A stretch of DNA of 64,000 bases from positions 124,001 to 188,000 of the forward strand of contig NZ_KB899377.1 of the NCBI RefSeq assembly GCF_000378185.1. Reading direction: 5' to 3'. This document shows positions 1 through 10,039 of the stretch, piece after piece. Under the pieces are notes generated by a model, which was given only the letters and a program-made list of their open reading frames with translations, searched no databases and was not told where the DNA came from. Position 1 is the stretch's first letter. Every line of letters begins with the position of its first letter. Source of the stretch: Salinimonas chungwhensis DSM 16280. Lineage in GTDB: Bacteria; Pseudomonadota; Gammaproteobacteria; Enterobacterales; Alteromonadaceae. Both the position numbers and the translations under genes were made by a program.

Positions 1-671
1 CTACTATCATTCATCCACATGGGGGCCCTGGCGCCCGGGACGTTGACGGGTTCAACTACTGGATAGCCTATTTTACCAGTCGCGGGTATGCGGTTTTGCG
101 GCCTAACTTTCGTGGCTCAACAGGTTACGGCTATGAGTTCGCCAACGCTCAGATGAAAAGCTGGGGGTTGCAGATGCAGGACGATATTACTGACGCTACA
201 CAGTGGATGATTGAAAATGGTCATGCCGACAACGAAAAAATATGTATTGTAGGCGGCAGCTATGGCGGCTATGCCGCACTGATGGCAACGGTCAAGACGC
301 CGGATTTATTTGCATGTGCCGTCAGTGTTAACGGGGTATCTGATCTGACTTACTTAGAGCGTAATTCACGGTATTTTCTTAATCATGCATTTGTCCAGAA
401 CCAGATAGGTGACGACAGGGAGGATTTAAAAGCCCGCTCACCGTTGTACCACGCCAAAAAGATCAAAACCCCGGTGTTACTGGTTCACGGTGAAGAGGAT
501 CGTAGTGTGTATGTAACGCATAGCCGGCGTATGGCAGAAGCGCTAAAAGACAACGAGCATCCGGCTTTTAAGTATGTTGAACTCGAGGCCGGAGACCACT
601 ACTTGTCGATTCAGCGTAATCGTCATCGGTTTTTTGCCGAAATGGATACCTTTTTAAATCGCTACCTTTAA
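1..671 (+). CDS. Prolyl oligopeptidase family (S9) peptidase, C-terminal part
   Basis: The gene enters from the left edge, in the frame beginning at base 3. The visible 222 residues are the alpha/beta-hydrolase catalytic domain of an S9-family serine peptidase, which cleaves peptides, often after proline. Seen directly are the HPHGGPG oxyanion-hole motif at the very start, the nucleophile elbow GGSYGG (Ser codon at 258-260), the acid in HGEEDRS (Asp at 498-500) and the histidine in AGDHY (597-599). The beta-propeller or other N-terminal domain and any signal peptide lie outside the window, so location and subfamily (acylaminoacyl- or dipeptidyl-peptidase) cannot be set. A strong terminator follows directly. 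Confidence 0.9.
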   Translation, partial: TIIHPHGGPGARDVDGFNYWIAYFTSRGYAVLRPNFRGSTGYGYEFANAQMKSWGLQMQDDITDATQWMIENGHADNEKICIVGGSYGGYAALMATVKTPDLFACAVSVNGVSDLTYLERNSRYFLNHAFVQNQIGDDREDLKARSPLYHAKKIKTPVLLVHGEEDRSVYVTHSRRMAEALKDNEHPAFKYVELEAGDHYLSIQRNRHRFFAEMDTFLNRYL

Positions 672-676
672 ATATA

Positions 677-703
677 AAAACCGACGGTTTCCGTCGGTTT
701 TTT
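677..703 (+). terminator. Rho-independent terminator of the S9 peptidase gene
   Basis: A perfect hairpin, ACCGACGG with a TTT loop and CCGTCGGT, is followed by a run of T. It sits a few bases after the peptidase stop codon. Confidence 0.9.
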
Positions 704-835
704 AGTTGTTTTCACGGTTTACCGTTATCTTTCTGTAATCAGTAGCAATTGCGCTATTTAAAAAACGCATTTGATGTACACTGACGCCTTTTGGGTAGGT
801 CCCTTTTATGCTCACTCCCGATAAGGAACTGCTCC

Positions 836-2068
836 GTGAAGCCTGCTACTGATACCAAAGCCACACCAACTCTGGCCCTACAGGAATTTGTGGCGCTCAT
901 GGCGCTGATGACCTCGCTGGTAGCGCTAAGTATTGATGCAATGCTGCCAGCGCTGCTTCAAATTGGCGAGGCACTTAATGCGCAAAATGAACATGATGCG
1001 CATCTGATTGTGTCGGTATTTTTTGGCGGTATGGCATTCGGACAACTGTTTTTCGGGCCTTATTCAGACAGTCGCGGCCGCCGGGAAACCATCTTACTGG
1101 GATTGTGTATATTTGCCATCGGCTCGCTGGTATGTATGCAGGCAGACGACATGAATACTATGCTGGCAGGTCGCCTGATCCAGGCTTTTGGTGTGTCGGG
1201 CCCCCGTATTGCAGCTATGGCTATCATTCGTGACTTATATGTGGGTGACGGGATGGCACGGGTCATGTCGTTTATAATGATGGTGTTTATTCTGGTGCCT
1301 ATGCTGGCGCCAATGGTAGGCCAGGCGGTACTGCTGTTTTTTACCTGGCGTCATATTTTCAGTTTGTTTTTGATTGTTGCGGTGCTGGCCGGTGGCTGGT
1401 ACTTCTGGCGTCAGCCAGAAACACTGGTTAAAGCCAGGCGAGAGCCGTTCTCATGGCAGCAATTCGGGCGGTCATCTAAATTTGTGCTTACCCACATGTC
1501 CGTAATTGGTTATACACTGGCCATGGGGTGTATCTTTGGCTCGTTTCTGGCGTATCTAAGTGCTTCTCAGACAATCTTTCAGGAATATTATGATACAGGT
1601 GTGATGTTCCCGTATATTTTTGCCACACTGGCATTTTCAATTGGTCTGGCCTCATTTTTCAACGGCACTATGGTCATGCGCTTTGGTATGAGTAAGCTGG
1701 TGAGAATCGCGTTGGTAGGGGTACTTTCCTTTGCCTTGCTGTTTAACTTGATTTTACTGGCTTTCGATGGACTGCCGCCGCTGGTTATCACCATCAGTAC
1801 GATGTTTGTTGGCTTTTTCTTCGTCGGTATTTTATTCGGCAATCTCAATGCAATGGCGATGCAACCATTAGGGGAAATGGCAGGGTTGGGCGCCGCTATC
1901 ATCGGTTCACTATCCAGCCTGATAGCTGTTCCTGTCGCCCTGAGTATCGATAGCTTTTTAACCTCCAACCTGTATCCCATTGGTATTGGCTTTTTAATCT
2001 TTTTCATGCTGGCTGCCGCCGCAGTATATTTTGCTGAAAAAGAGCGCCATGAGATTCAACCCGATTAA
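836..2068 (+). CDS. Bcr/CflA-type MFS drug exporter
   Basis: This is a 410-residue major facilitator superfamily protein with about twelve hydrophobic segments, most like the Bcr/CflA drug:H+ antiporters of the inner membrane. The loop after the second membrane segment holds the MFS motif A (GPYSDSRGRRE). The early stretch around SIDAMLPAL and the arginine-rich RLIQAFG in the fourth segment fit the Bcr family. I chose the GTG start at 836 because an AAGGA site lies eight bases upstream; an in-frame TTG at 791 would add 15 unlikely residues. It is monocistronic between two terminators. The substrate cannot be read from sequence; bicyclomycin or sulfonamide export is only a family association. 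Confidence 0.85.
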   Translation: MKPATDTKATPTLALQEFVALMALMTSLVALSIDAMLPALLQIGEALNAQNEHDAHLIVSVFFGGMAFGQLFFGPYSDSRGRRETILLGLCIFAIGSLVCMQADDMNTMLAGRLIQAFGVSGPRIAAMAIIRDLYVGDGMARVMSFIMMVFILVPMLAPMVGQAVLLFFTWRHIFSLFLIVAVLAGGWYFWRQPETLVKARREPFSWQQFGRSSKFVLTHMSVIGYTLAMGCIFGSFLAYLSASQTIFQEYYDTGVMFPYIFATLAFSIGLASFFNGTMVMRFGMSKLVRIALVGVLSFALLFNLILLAFDGLPPLVITISTMFVGFFFVGILFGNLNAMAMQPLGEMAGLGAAIIGSLSSLIAVPVALSIDSFLTSNLYPIGIGFLIFFMLAAAAVYFAEKERHEIQPD

Positions 2069-2091
2069 GACGTTATTCTCTCACGGTATAT

Positions 2092-2118
2092 AAAAAAGCC
2101 CGGCCAAACTGGCCGGGC
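2092..2118 (-). terminator. Rho-independent terminator of ilvC
   Basis: GCCCGGCC and GGCCGGGC form an eight-base stem around a five-base loop. On the minus strand it is followed by six T, so it terminates ilvC. The preceding plus-strand gene may use the same stem. Confidence 0.85.
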
Positions 2119-2154
2119 AAGAGGGCTTCTAAAAGCACCTAACGACAGAAACTG

Positions 2155-3636
2155 TTACTCGCGGACAATGGCTTTCATGTCAGTCATATACCCGCGTAGG
2201 ATTTCACCTACCGTTTCTACACCATGCTGTCGGATAGCATGGTTTACGGTCACCAGTCGGCGGTTATCCACCTGATTGGTTTGCTGTCCAAGGCCTTTGC
2301 CGATGACCTCAGTGGTAATACCCGGCATAAACGATTCTTTAAGCAACGGAATCGCAGCATTAGCGAATAAATAGTTACCGTATTCTGCGGTGTCCGAAAT
2401 GACCACATTCATCTCGTATAAACGCTTGCGCGCGATGGTATTAGAGATCAGAGGTGTTTCGTGCAGTGATTCGTAATAGGCTGATTCAGGCAGAATCCCG
2501 GCCTCTACCATCACATCAAACGCCAGCTCTACACCCGCTTTTATCATTGCAACCAATAAAATTCCTTTATCGAAAAACTCCTGCTCAGAGATTTTGCTTT
2601 CATAAACCGGGGCTTGTTCAAAGGCACTTTCGCCGGTTTCTTCCCGCCACTTAAGCAAGTTCGCATCGCCGTTTGACCAGTCTTGCATCATATTCCGGGA
2701 AAATTCTCCGCTGATGATGTCATCCTGATGTTTTTCAAACAGAGGGCGCAACGTGGTTTTCAGTGTTTCTGATAAATCGTAGGCTTTCAATTTAGCCGGG
2801 TTCGATAACCGATCCATCATATTGGTCACCCCACCGATTTTCAGTGCCTCGGTGATAGTTTCCAAACCATACTGAATCAACGCAGCGGCGTAGGCTTTAT
2901 CGATACCGTCTTCAACCATCTTTTCAAAAGCCAGTATTGCAGCCACCTGCTGCATACCGCAAAGGATGGTTTGTTCGCCCATCAAGTCTGATTTTACTTC
3001 GGCCACAAAGGACGAAGCCAGTACGCCAGCACGGTCGCCCCCTGTGGCACTGGCCAGCGCTTTTGCAATATCCCAGCCTTCTTGTTTGGGATCGTTTTCC
3101 GGATGGACCGCAATCAGTGTGGGTACACCAAAACCTCGCTTGTATTCTTCTCGTACTTCAGTGCCCGGACATTTAGGTGCGCACATAACAACAGTGATGT
3201 CCTGACGAATTTGCTGACCTTCTTCAACAATATTAAAGCCATGGGAATACCCCAGCGCCGCACCGTCTTTCATTAGCGGCATCACCGCTTCAACAACGCT
3301 GGCGTGTTGTTTATCAGGGGTAAGGTTGTAAACTAAATCCGCTTCGGGAATTAGCTGCTGATATGTCCCCACGGTAAACCCATTCTCTGTGGCCCGCTGA
3401 TACGAATCACGTTTTTCATCTATTGCTGCCTGCCTTAACGCATAAGAAACATTCAGTCCTGAGTCGCGCATGTTAAGACCCTGATTCAGGCCTTGTGCAC
3501 CGCAACCAACGATGACGATGCGCTTGTCTTTTAAAAACTGGCAACCGTCAGCAAATTCGCTACGGTTCATAAAGCGACAGCGACCCAACTGGTCCAGCTG
3601 CTGACGTAACGATAATGTATTGAAATAATTAGCCAT
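2155..3636 (-). CDS. ilvC: Ketol-acid reductoisomerase (class II)
   Basis: IlvC converts acetolactate or acetohydroxybutyrate to the dihydroxy acids of valine/isoleucine synthesis, using NADPH and Mg2+. The 493-residue product starts [18 protein letters not shown], almost as in E. coli, which fixes the start at 3636 although the frame stays open 16 codons further. The nucleotide-binding motif [11 protein letters not shown] is near residue 45. The length is that of the long class II enzymes with a duplicated C-terminal knotted domain. The gene is transcribed divergently from its presumed regulator ilvY and ends at its own terminator. A GGAAAT sequence precedes the start. Confidence 0.97.
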   Translation of the reverse strand: MANYFNTLSLRQQLDQLGRCRFMNRSEFADGCQFLKDKRIVIVGCGAQGLNQGLNMRDSGLNVSYALRQAAIDEKRDSYQRATENGFTVGTYQQLIPEADLVYNLTPDKQHASVVEAVMPLMKDGAALGYSHGFNIVEEGQQIRQDITVVMCAPKCPGTEVREEYKRGFGVPTLIAVHPENDPKQEGWDIAKALASATGGDRAGVLASSFVAEVKSDLMGEQTILCGMQQVAAILAFEKMVEDGIDKAYAAALIQYGLETITEALKIGGVTNMMDRLSNPAKLKAYDLSETLKTTLRPLFEKHQDDIISGEFSRNMMQDWSNGDANLLKWREETGESAFEQAPVYESKISEQEFFDKGILLVAMIKAGVELAFDVMVEAGILPESAYYESLHETPLISNTIARKRLYEMNVVISDTAEYGNYLFANAAIPLLKESFMPGITTEVIGKGLGQQTNQVDNRRLVTVNHAIRQHGVETVGEILRGYMTDMKAIVRE

Positions 3637-3789
3637 AAGATTTCCGAACATCTTGTTTATTTCATCAATCCCGGTGGCTGCCAACCCCGGAAGACCTCGT
3701 CTGTGACGACTTGTTATGAAGACTAGCCCATCGCTTTTGTTTTGAAAAATGATATATTTGCAAGACCACGTTTCACTTTTTGCAACATC
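3637..3789. promoter_or_regulatory. ilvC-ilvY divergent regulatory region with candidate IlvY operator
   Basis: These 153 bases separate the divergent ilvC and ilvY starts. In enterobacteria IlvY binds tandem operators in this interval, represses itself and activates ilvC when acetolactate is present. Here two identical TTGCAA palindromes lie at 3758-3763 and 3780-3785, 22 bases apart centre to centre, or about two helical turns, just before ilvY. That spacing suits a LysR-type tetramer. Assignment as the IlvY operator is inference from position and symmetry. Confidence 0.5.
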
Positions 3790-4653
3790 ATGGATTTTAA
3801 AAGCCTGCAGTTATTTAATCATCTGGCCGATACGCTGCACTTTGGAGAAACCGCCAAAGCCACCTATGTATCTGCATCGACGTTAAGCCGCACGGTGCAG
3901 CGTCTGGAGCAGGAATGCGGCACAGCCTTATTTGTACGCGACAATCGTCAGGTGTCACTGACTCCTGCTGGTCAACAGTTGCTGATGTTTAGCCGGCGGG
4001 TGGTAAAAGAGTGGCAGACCCTGCACGCCCAATTGCACGAAACGTCGCAAACATTACAAGGTCAGCTCAGTATGTTCTGTTCAGTGACGGCCAGTCAGAG
4101 TCACCTGCCGAACCTGTTAAGGGCATTTCGCAATTTGCATCCGGCGGTAGATATCCGTTTAATTACCGGCGATCCGGCTTTGTCCATCGACCGGGTTAAG
4201 CAAAAAGCCTGTGATGTGAGTATTGCCATTCACACGCCAGACTTTCCCGGTGATTTGAGTTTTGCGCCGCTGGACAGTATTCCCCTCGATCTTATCGTGC
4301 CCAGAAACTGGGGCATCAGCCAACTGTCGGATATTGACTGGCGGCATCATCAGGTAGTGATGCCGGAGTATGGCCCGACACGACGTATTGTCTATCACTG
4401 GTTTGCCGAAGCGGGTATCAGACCGAATGTTTATGCTTCTGTGGGCGGCAACGAGGCTATCGTGAGTATGGTGGCGTTTGAATGTGGTATCGGGTTTGTT
4501 CCTCAGGTGGTGTTGGATCACTCCAGCATGTCAGCCAAGGTCACTCGCATAAACGTGGACAGTATCGAGCCGTATCAGCTTGGTTTATGCTGTCTGAGTC
4601 ATCGTCGCGACGAGCCCCTTATAAACGCACTGTTTCAGCTGGAGCTAAGCTGA
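3790..4653 (+). CDS. ilvY: LysR-type transcriptional activator of ilvC
   Basis: This 287-residue LysR-family regulator begins [19 protein letters not shown], followed by the helix-turn-helix ([15 protein letters not shown], about residues 30-45), then an effector-binding domain. It closely resembles E. coli IlvY in sequence and in its position divergent from ilvC. IlvY senses acetolactate/acetohydroxybutyrate and activates ilvC. The start at 3790 matches the E. coli N-terminus; an in-frame start at 3742 would add 16 residues lying across the putative operator. The last 19 bases overlap the convergent yifB. Confidence 0.93.
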   Translation: MDFKSLQLFNHLADTLHFGETAKATYVSASTLSRTVQRLEQECGTALFVRDNRQVSLTPAGQQLLMFSRRVVKEWQTLHAQLHETSQTLQGQLSMFCSVTASQSHLPNLLRAFRNLHPAVDIRLITGDPALSIDRVKQKACDVSIAIHTPDFPGDLSFAPLDSIPLDLIVPRNWGISQLSDIDWRHHQVVMPEYGPTRRIVYHWFAEAGIRPNVYASVGGNEAIVSMVAFECGIGFVPQVVLDHSSMSAKVTRINVDSIEPYQLGLCCLSHRRDEPLINALFQLELS

Positions 4654-6158
4654 GCAATAATATTGTCCAGTGCCCGGTAGCCCAATGCTTCACTGATGTG
4701 CGCCTGTTGTACCGTCTGACTATCTTCTAAATCGGCAATAGTCCGGGCCACTTTCAGTGTGCGATGAAATACCCGCATGGACAGTTTAAGGTGTTTAGCG
4801 GCACGCTGAATAAAGTGTAAATCACTTGCGGATAACCCACATACGTCAGTAAGCTCCGCTGATTGCAGCGCGCTGTTGAGCTTACCCTGTCGGCATAGCT
4901 GAGTATGCTGAGCCTGGATAATTTGCTCCCGGGCCTGTCTGGCCGTATCGTTTTTATCAGGGGTGGGGTTACCAAGCAGGTAATCGTCTAGGCGCGGGAC
5001 ATTAACCTGTAAGTCAATGCGATCTAAAAAAGGGCCGGAAAGACGATTAATGTAGCGCAAAATACTGTCCGGTGAGGTGCGGCCATCATGAATATCGCCG
5101 GTAGGGCTTGGGTTCATTGCCGCTACCAGCTGAAAGCGTGCAGGATAAACCGCCTGGCCCTGAGCTCGACTGATACAAATATCACCCGTTTCCAATGGTT
5201 CGCGCAGCACATCCAGGGCCCGTCGGCCGAATTCAGGTAACTCGTCTAAAAACAGGACGCCCTGGTGGGCCAGTGAAACCTCACCAGGCAAGGGCTGACT
5301 GCCGCCGCCAGTCAAAGCGATAGCCGAACTGGTGTGATGCGGCGCGCGAAAAGGGCGCGAAAATAATGTTCGTGGATCGATTGGAATCCCTTTGACCGAT
5401 GCAATAGCCGCAACCTGCAGAGCCTCATCCACACTAAGGGGCGGCAGCAACGATAATAAGCGGCTGGCCAGTAAACTTTTACCGGTTCCTGGCGGGCCTA
5501 CAAACAGAATATGGTGCCGGGCAGCCGCGGCTATCATTAACGCCCGTTTTGCCTGATGCTGGCCGATGATATCATCCCAGCGTGGTGAGTTTTCTTCGCA
5601 GTGCTGCACGCCACTGTCCGGCAGCGCACTGAGTTTTTCAGTATGATTTAAATGATTGAAAACACTCAGCAAGCTAGTGGCTGCATATCGGGTTAGCTTT
5701 TCGACCAGGGAGGCTTCCTGGGCATTTTCTGCCGCGAAGATGATATGACGCTCTGTATCTCTGGCTGCCAGTAATGCCGGAATAAGACCGCGCACGGACT
5801 TCAGGTTGCCGTTAAGTCCCAGCTCGCCGATAAGCTCATACTGTCTGGCGCAGTCGGCAGGCAGCGCCCCAGCGGCAATAAGGATCCCAATGGCAATGGG
5901 TAGATCATAACGTCCGCCATGTTTAGGAATAGTCGCCGGCGCCAGGTTTACGGTAATGCGTCGGGCCGGAAACTCAAAGCCGCTGTTGATCAACGCACTT
6001 CGAACCCGGTCCCTTGCTTCCTTAACACAGGTTTCGGCCATGCCTACCAAATGAAACGCTGGTAAACCATTGGCTAGGTGTACTTCTACCTGCACCGGAG
6101 GCGCGCCTACCCCCTCGCCCGCCCGGGTGTTTACAATTGCATAGCCCATAATGCTCAT
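4635..6158 (-). CDS. yifB: YifB/ComM-family AAA+ ATPase (Mg chelatase-like)
   Basis: The roughly 507-residue protein has three parts: an N-terminal ChlI/Lon-protease-like domain (residues 20-150), an AAA+ Mg-chelatase-type ATPase with Walker A GPPGTGKS near residue 223 and Walker B VLFLDE near 303, and a C-terminal Mg-chelatase helical domain. Haemophilus and Vibrio ComM, the same family, is a hexameric helicase that extends branch migration during natural transformation; that role here is inferred. ATG codons at 6158 and 6149 are both possible; the second has a better-spaced GGATGAG upstream and gives a start like other family members. It is convergent with ilvY. Confidence 0.93.
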   Translation of the reverse strand: MSIMGYAIVNTRAGEGVGAPPVQVEVHLANGLPAFHLVGMAETCVKEARDRVRSALINSGFEFPARRITVNLAPATIPKHGGRYDLPIAIGILIAAGALPADCARQYELIGELGLNGNLKSVRGLIPALLAARDTERHIIFAAENAQEASLVEKLTRYAATSLLSVFNHLNHTEKLSALPDSGVQHCEENSPRWDDIIGQHQAKRALMIAAAARHHILFVGPPGTGKSLLASRLLSLLPPLSVDEALQVAAIASVKGIPIDPRTLFSRPFRAPHHTSSAIALTGGGSQPLPGEVSLAHQGVLFLDELPEFGRRALDVLREPLETGDICISRAQGQAVYPARFQLVAAMNPSPTGDIHDGRTSPDSILRYINRLSGPFLDRIDLQVNVPRLDDYLLGNPTPDKNDTARQAREQIIQAQHTQLCRQGKLNSALQSAELTDVCGLSASDLHFIQRAAKHLKLSMRVFHRTLKVARTIADLEDSQTVQQAHISEALGYRALDNIIAQLSSS

Positions 6159-6220
6159 CCGCAAAAAAGCTACACTTTATAAACTTGGTGCTGTTTCCGG
6201 AACTGTTCTGTTGGGCGGTT

Positions 6221-6835
6221 TTACTCGCTCTTAAATACCGGCAACTCCCAGTGCCAGCGCATTGCGCCCAGGCGTAAAATTACCGTCGTGGCCAATGCGG
6301 CCGTTACGCACCAGGTGTCAGGCAGGTTAAGATAGTAAAGCAACGCATAGGCCGCGCCGCCCACAATACAGGTAATGGCATATAATTCACCGTTGAGTAC
6401 CAGAGGGACTTCCCGGCAGATTACATCGCGCGTCAGCCCGCCAAACACACCGGTAATGGTACCCATGGCAATGGCTACGGCCATTCCCGAGCCGATACTT
6501 AATGCCTTTTCAATTCCCACAACATTAAACAGCCCGAGCCCGAAAGCATCGGCAACTAGCAGATAGTGATACGGAAACATTGACGTAAGGCGCAGCCAGA
6601 TAATAGTGATAAAGGCTGCGGCAAAAGTAACGTACAGATAATCAGTATCTTCAATCCAGAAAACCGGTAAATCCAGCATCATATCCCGCAATGTGCCGCC
6701 ACCGATAGCGGTCGCCGAGGCCAGTAGTACGACACCAAACCCATCCATTCGCTTTTGATAAGCCATAAGTGTGCCGGAAATTGCACACACCGCAACGCCG
6801 GCCAAGTTCAGTGCATGGACCCAGTTTTCAATCAT
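6221..6835 (-). CDS. TRIC-type cation channel family protein (UPF0126, YicG-like)
   Basis: This 204-residue integral membrane protein has about seven hydrophobic segments. It shows the duplicated UPF0126 pattern with signature glycine-rich segments AIGGGTLRDMMLD (about residues 44-56) and GVFGGLTRDVICREVPL (near 130). The family includes prokaryotic TRIC channels, which form trimeric potassium-permeable pores in the inner membrane. It resembles E. coli YicG, for which glycine transport has also been proposed, so the substrate is open. It may be cotranscribed with the small upstream gene at 6940-7161, 104 bases away. Confidence 0.88.
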   Translation of the reverse strand: MIENWVHALNLAGVAVCAISGTLMAYQKRMDGFGVVLLASATAIGGGTLRDMMLDLPVFWIEDTDYLYVTFAAAFITIIWLRLTSMFPYHYLLVADAFGLGLFNVVGIEKALSIGSGMAVAIAMGTITGVFGGLTRDVICREVPLVLNGELYAITCIVGGAAYALLYYLNLPDTWCVTAALATTVILRLGAMRWHWELPVFKSE

Positions 6836-6939
6836 TCAGGAAGACCTTCTGGCAGATAATAAAAAGAATAGTCTGGCTAAATTGGTTGAAAAAGACCACT
6901 GTTTCGTGCTATTTCTTTAATTACGCGTTTTGTTACGGG

Positions 6940-7161
6940 TCAGCCAGCCTGTAACAATCGAGCAAAAACATCGCTCACGCCAAAAAATTTCCGAACATCT
7001 GCATCTGCGTAGTCGCGCAGTTTTTCATCAGGTATCTCCCTGTTTCGGGAGCTCACTTCCTTGTTTGCGCCGTAAAAGTTAGCCAAATGTAAAAAATGCT
7101 GTCCATTCGGATAGCTTAAAATGGTTCCCCATTGGGCCTTTTTATTCTGCTGCTGTATCAT
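6940..7161 (-). CDS. Small hypothetical protein, 73 aa
   Basis: A short minus-strand frame encodes a 73-residue, charged, soluble protein without signal peptide, membrane segment or metal motif. It lies alone between the TRIC-like gene and ilvE and does not overlap any better gene, which supports it. The mixed composition (aromatic motif HFLHLANFYGANKE, acidic/basic C-terminus) looks like real protein. The ribosome-binding site is weak. I do not recognise the family and propose no function. Confidence 0.45.
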   Translation of the reverse strand: MIQQQNKKAQWGTILSYPNGQHFLHLANFYGANKEVSSRNREIPDEKLRDYADADVRKFFGVSDVFARLLQAG

Positions 7162-7234
7162 TTGCGCTGAACATTTAATTTACTGCAGTTTTCGCAGTTC
7201 CCGGGCAATCATGCCCCGTAGATAAGGAATAAAC

Positions 7235-8167
7235 ATGGCTAAGCAACCTGCTGAATACATTTGGTTTAACGGTGAAATCAAACCCTGGAAAGAGGCCACC
7301 GTGCATGTAATGACTCATGCTATTCATTACGGCTCTTCAGTTTTTGAAGGGATCCGCGCTTACAAAACGCCAGATAAAGGTACTTGTGTGTTCCGCCTGC
7401 AGGAGCACAATCGTCGCCTTTTTGATTCGGCAAAAGTCTATCGTATGACAATTCCTTACACGCTGGATCAGGTTAACGAAGCGACCCTGGCCATCATTCG
7501 AAAAAACAATTTGCAATCTGCCTATATCCGTCCTATCGCATTTTACGGTGATATCGGCATGGGCCTTCAGGTTCCGTTTGGCCAGGAAACTGAGCTGACC
7601 ATCGCAGCATTTGAGTGGGGCGCTTATCTGGGTGATGAGGCAATAAAAAATGGTGTCGATGCCGGCATTTCATCCTGGAACCGTCTGGCGGCCAACACAA
7701 TGCCAACAGGCGCCAAAGCTGGTGGTAATTACTTGTCCTCACAACTAATTTCCATGGAAGCGCGGCGTCATGGCTATGGCGAGGGCATCGCCCTTGATCG
7801 CAATGGCTATATCAGTGAAGGCGCCGGAGAAAACATCTTTGTGATTCGCAATGGTGTTGTTACCACCACCCCAAAAACAGCGGCAATTCTGCCCGGTATA
7901 ACTCGGGATACCGTGATGACGCTGCTGCGTGACATGGGTTACGAGGTGCGTGAAGAAAATATTGCTCGTGAAGCCATGTATCTGGCGGACGAGATTCTTA
8001 TGTGTGGTACCGCCGCTGAAGTAACACCGGTACGCAGTGTTGATGGCATACCGGTGGGTAACGGCGGCCGTGGGCCAATAACCGAAGCCGTCCAGAAAAA
8101 ATTCTTTGGCCTGTTCAATGGCACCACAGAAGATAAATGGAACTGGTTAACGCCAGTTTATGATTAA
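7235..8167 (+). CDS. ilvE: Branched-chain amino acid aminotransferase
   Basis: IlvE transfers the amino group from glutamate to the 2-oxo acids of valine, leucine and isoleucine using pyridoxal phosphate. The 310 residues match the E. coli enzyme from the start (YIWFNGE) to the end (EDKWNWL). The PLP lysine lies in GAKAGGNYL near residue 160, and the fold-type IV motif EGAGENIF is near 193. An AAGGA site precedes the ATG. It is the first gene of an ilvE-ilvD-ilvA operon. The ilvG and ilvM genes that precede ilvE in E. coli are absent here. Confidence 0.97.
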   Translation: MAKQPAEYIWFNGEIKPWKEATVHVMTHAIHYGSSVFEGIRAYKTPDKGTCVFRLQEHNRRLFDSAKVYRMTIPYTLDQVNEATLAIIRKNNLQSAYIRPIAFYGDIGMGLQVPFGQETELTIAAFEWGAYLGDEAIKNGVDAGISSWNRLAANTMPTGAKAGGNYLSSQLISMEARRHGYGEGIALDRNGYISEGAGENIFVIRNGVVTTTPKTAAILPGITRDTVMTLLRDMGYEVREENIAREAMYLADEILMCGTAAEVTPVRSVDGIPVGNGGRGPITEAVQKKFFGLFNGTTEDKWNWLTPVYD

Positions 8168-8188
8168 CCCCTGATCTTAGGAGCATTT

Positions 8189-10039
8189 ATGCCCAAATTA
8201 CGTTCTGCAACCACCACCCAGGGAAGAAATATGGCAGGGGCACGCGCACTCTGGCGTGCCACAGGTATGAAAGATACCGACTTTGGAAAGCCCATTATTG
8301 CCGTCGCCAATTCCTTTACGCAGTTCGTACCGGGGCATGTGCATCTTAAAGACATGGGACAACTGGTCGCCCGCAGTGTTGAAGAGGCGGGCGGCGTAGC
8401 GAAAGAATTTAATACTATTGCAGTGGATGATGGCATTGCCATGGGCCACAGCGGAATGCTGTACAGCTTACCTTCACGGGAAATCATAGCAGACTCTGTG
8501 GAATATATGGCTAATGCCCATTGTGCCGATGCTCTGGTATGCATTTCAAACTGCGACAAGATTACACCAGGAATGTTGATGGCCGCCATGCGCCTGAACA
8601 TTCCGGTGGTCTTTGTTTCCGGCGGCCCGATGGAAGCCGGAAAGACGCAGCTTTCCGATCGTCTTATCAAGCTTGATTTGGTGGATGCCATGGTGGCGTC
8701 GGCAGACGACAGCGTCAGCGATGAAGACAGCACCGAAATTGAGCGCTCTGCTTGTCCAACCTGTGGATCCTGCTCTGGTATGTTTACCGCCAACTCTATG
8801 AATTGTCTTACCGAAGCGCTGGGACTGGCGCTGCCGGGTAATGGTTCTATGCTGGCTACCCATGCCGACCGTGAAGGGTTGTTTAAGCGTGCCGGCAGTT
8901 TAGTCGTAGAGCTATGTCAGCGCTGGTACGGCAATGATGATAGCAGCGCGCTGCCACGCAATATCGCCAATCTTGAGGCATTTGAAAATGCCATGAGTCT
9001 GGATATTGCTATGGGTGGGTCGACAAATACTATTTTACACCTGCTGGCAGCCGCGATGGAGGGAGAAATCCCGTTTTCCATGGCGGATATCGACAGGCTG
9101 TCGCGGGAGGTTCCCCATCTGTGTAAGGTCGCTCCGGCTACTCCGCAGTATCATATGGAAGATGTCCACCGGGCAGGCGGTGTACTGGGTATACTAGCGG
9201 AGCTGAATAAAGCAGGCTTGCTGCGCGATAAGTGTCACCATGTGCTGGGTGACAGTATTGGTGAAGTGATCAGCCAGTGGGATATTACCAACCCTGACAA
9301 CAGCACTGCGGATCTGTTTTACCGCGCCGGACCGGCAGGGATCCGCACTACCAAAGCATTCAGCCAGGATTGTCGTTGGCCGGAATCAGATAAAGACCGT
9401 GAGAACGGGTGTATACGTGCTCTGGAGCATGCATATAGCCAAGAGGGTGGCTTGGCGGTGTTGTACGGAAACCTGGCCAAAGATGGTTGCATAGTGAAAA
9501 CCGCTGGTGTCGATGAGTCGATACTCACATTCACCGGCACAGCCAGAATTTATGAGAGCCAGGATGATGCCGTGGCAGGCATTTTAGGCGATGAGGTTAA
9601 AGCTGGCGATGTTGTGATTATTCGTTATGAAGGGCCTCGTGGCGGTCCGGGTATGCAGGAAATGCTCTACCCGACGTCTTATCTTAAATCCAAGGGTCTG
9701 GGCAAAGAGTGTGCGCTAATCACGGATGGTCGCTTTTCCGGCGGCACCAGTGGCCTGTCAATTGGCCACTGCTCGCCAGAAGCTGCCAGTGGCGGCAACA
9801 TTGCGCTGGTCGAGGATGGCGATAAGATACTGATTGATATCCCCAACCGAACCATCAATATTGATATCAGCGATGCCGAACTGGCGCACCGGCGTGAAGC
9901 TATGGAGCAGCGCGAGCGGCCTTATAAACCGCTTAACCGTCAGCGTGTCGTCTCAGCGTCACTGAAAAATTTTGCCATGCTGGCCACCAGTGCAGATAAA
10001 GGTGCCGTGCGTGACGCGGCTAAGTTAGAAGATATATGA
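8189..10039 (+). CDS. ilvD: Dihydroxy-acid dehydratase
   Basis: IlvD dehydrates 2,3-dihydroxy-3-methylvalerate and -isovalerate to the 2-oxo acids that IlvE then aminates. The 616-residue protein has the expected length for the Fe-S enzyme. Cluster-ligand motifs are visible: [10 protein letters not shown] near residue 120 and [19 protein letters not shown] near 190. The substrate-site segment [14 protein letters not shown] is near residue 515. It begins 21 bases after ilvE with an AGGAG site, and its stop overlaps the ilvA start by four bases, so translation is probably coupled. Confidence 0.97.
   Translation: MPKLRSATTTQGRNMAGARALWRATGMKDTDFGKPIIAVANSFTQFVPGHVHLKDMGQLVARSVEEAGGVAKEFNTIAVDDGIAMGHSGMLYSLPSREIIADSVEYMANAHCADALVCISNCDKITPGMLMAAMRLNIPVVFVSGGPMEAGKTQLSDRLIKLDLVDAMVASADDSVSDEDSTEIERSACPTCGSCSGMFTANSMNCLTEALGLALPGNGSMLATHADREGLFKRAGSLVVELCQRWYGNDDSSALPRNIANLEAFENAMSLDIAMGGSTNTILHLLAAAMEGEIPFSMADIDRLSREVPHLCKVAPATPQYHMEDVHRAGGVLGILAELNKAGLLRDKCHHVLGDSIGEVISQWDITNPDNSTADLFYRAGPAGIRTTKAFSQDCRWPESDKDRENGCIRALEHAYSQEGGLAVLYGNLAKDGCIVKTAGVDESILTFTGTARIYESQDDAVAGILGDEVKAGDVVIIRYEGPRGGPGMQEMLYPTSYLKSKGLGKECALITDGRFSGGTSGLSIGHCSPEAASGGNIALVEDGDKILIDIPNRTINIDISDAELAHRREAMEQRERPYKPLNRQRVVSASLKNFAMLATSADKGAVRDAAKLEDI

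Noticed and set aside
1588..2007. Minus-strand 139-codon frame opposite the MFS exporter
   Set aside because: Antisense to a membrane-protein gene with typical helices; Lys/Pro/Ile-rich composition is a strand artefact.
8164..8793. Long minus-strand frame of 209 codons opposite ilvD
   Set aside because: It is fully antisense to the highly conserved ilvD and reads as low-quality protein; a shadow frame.
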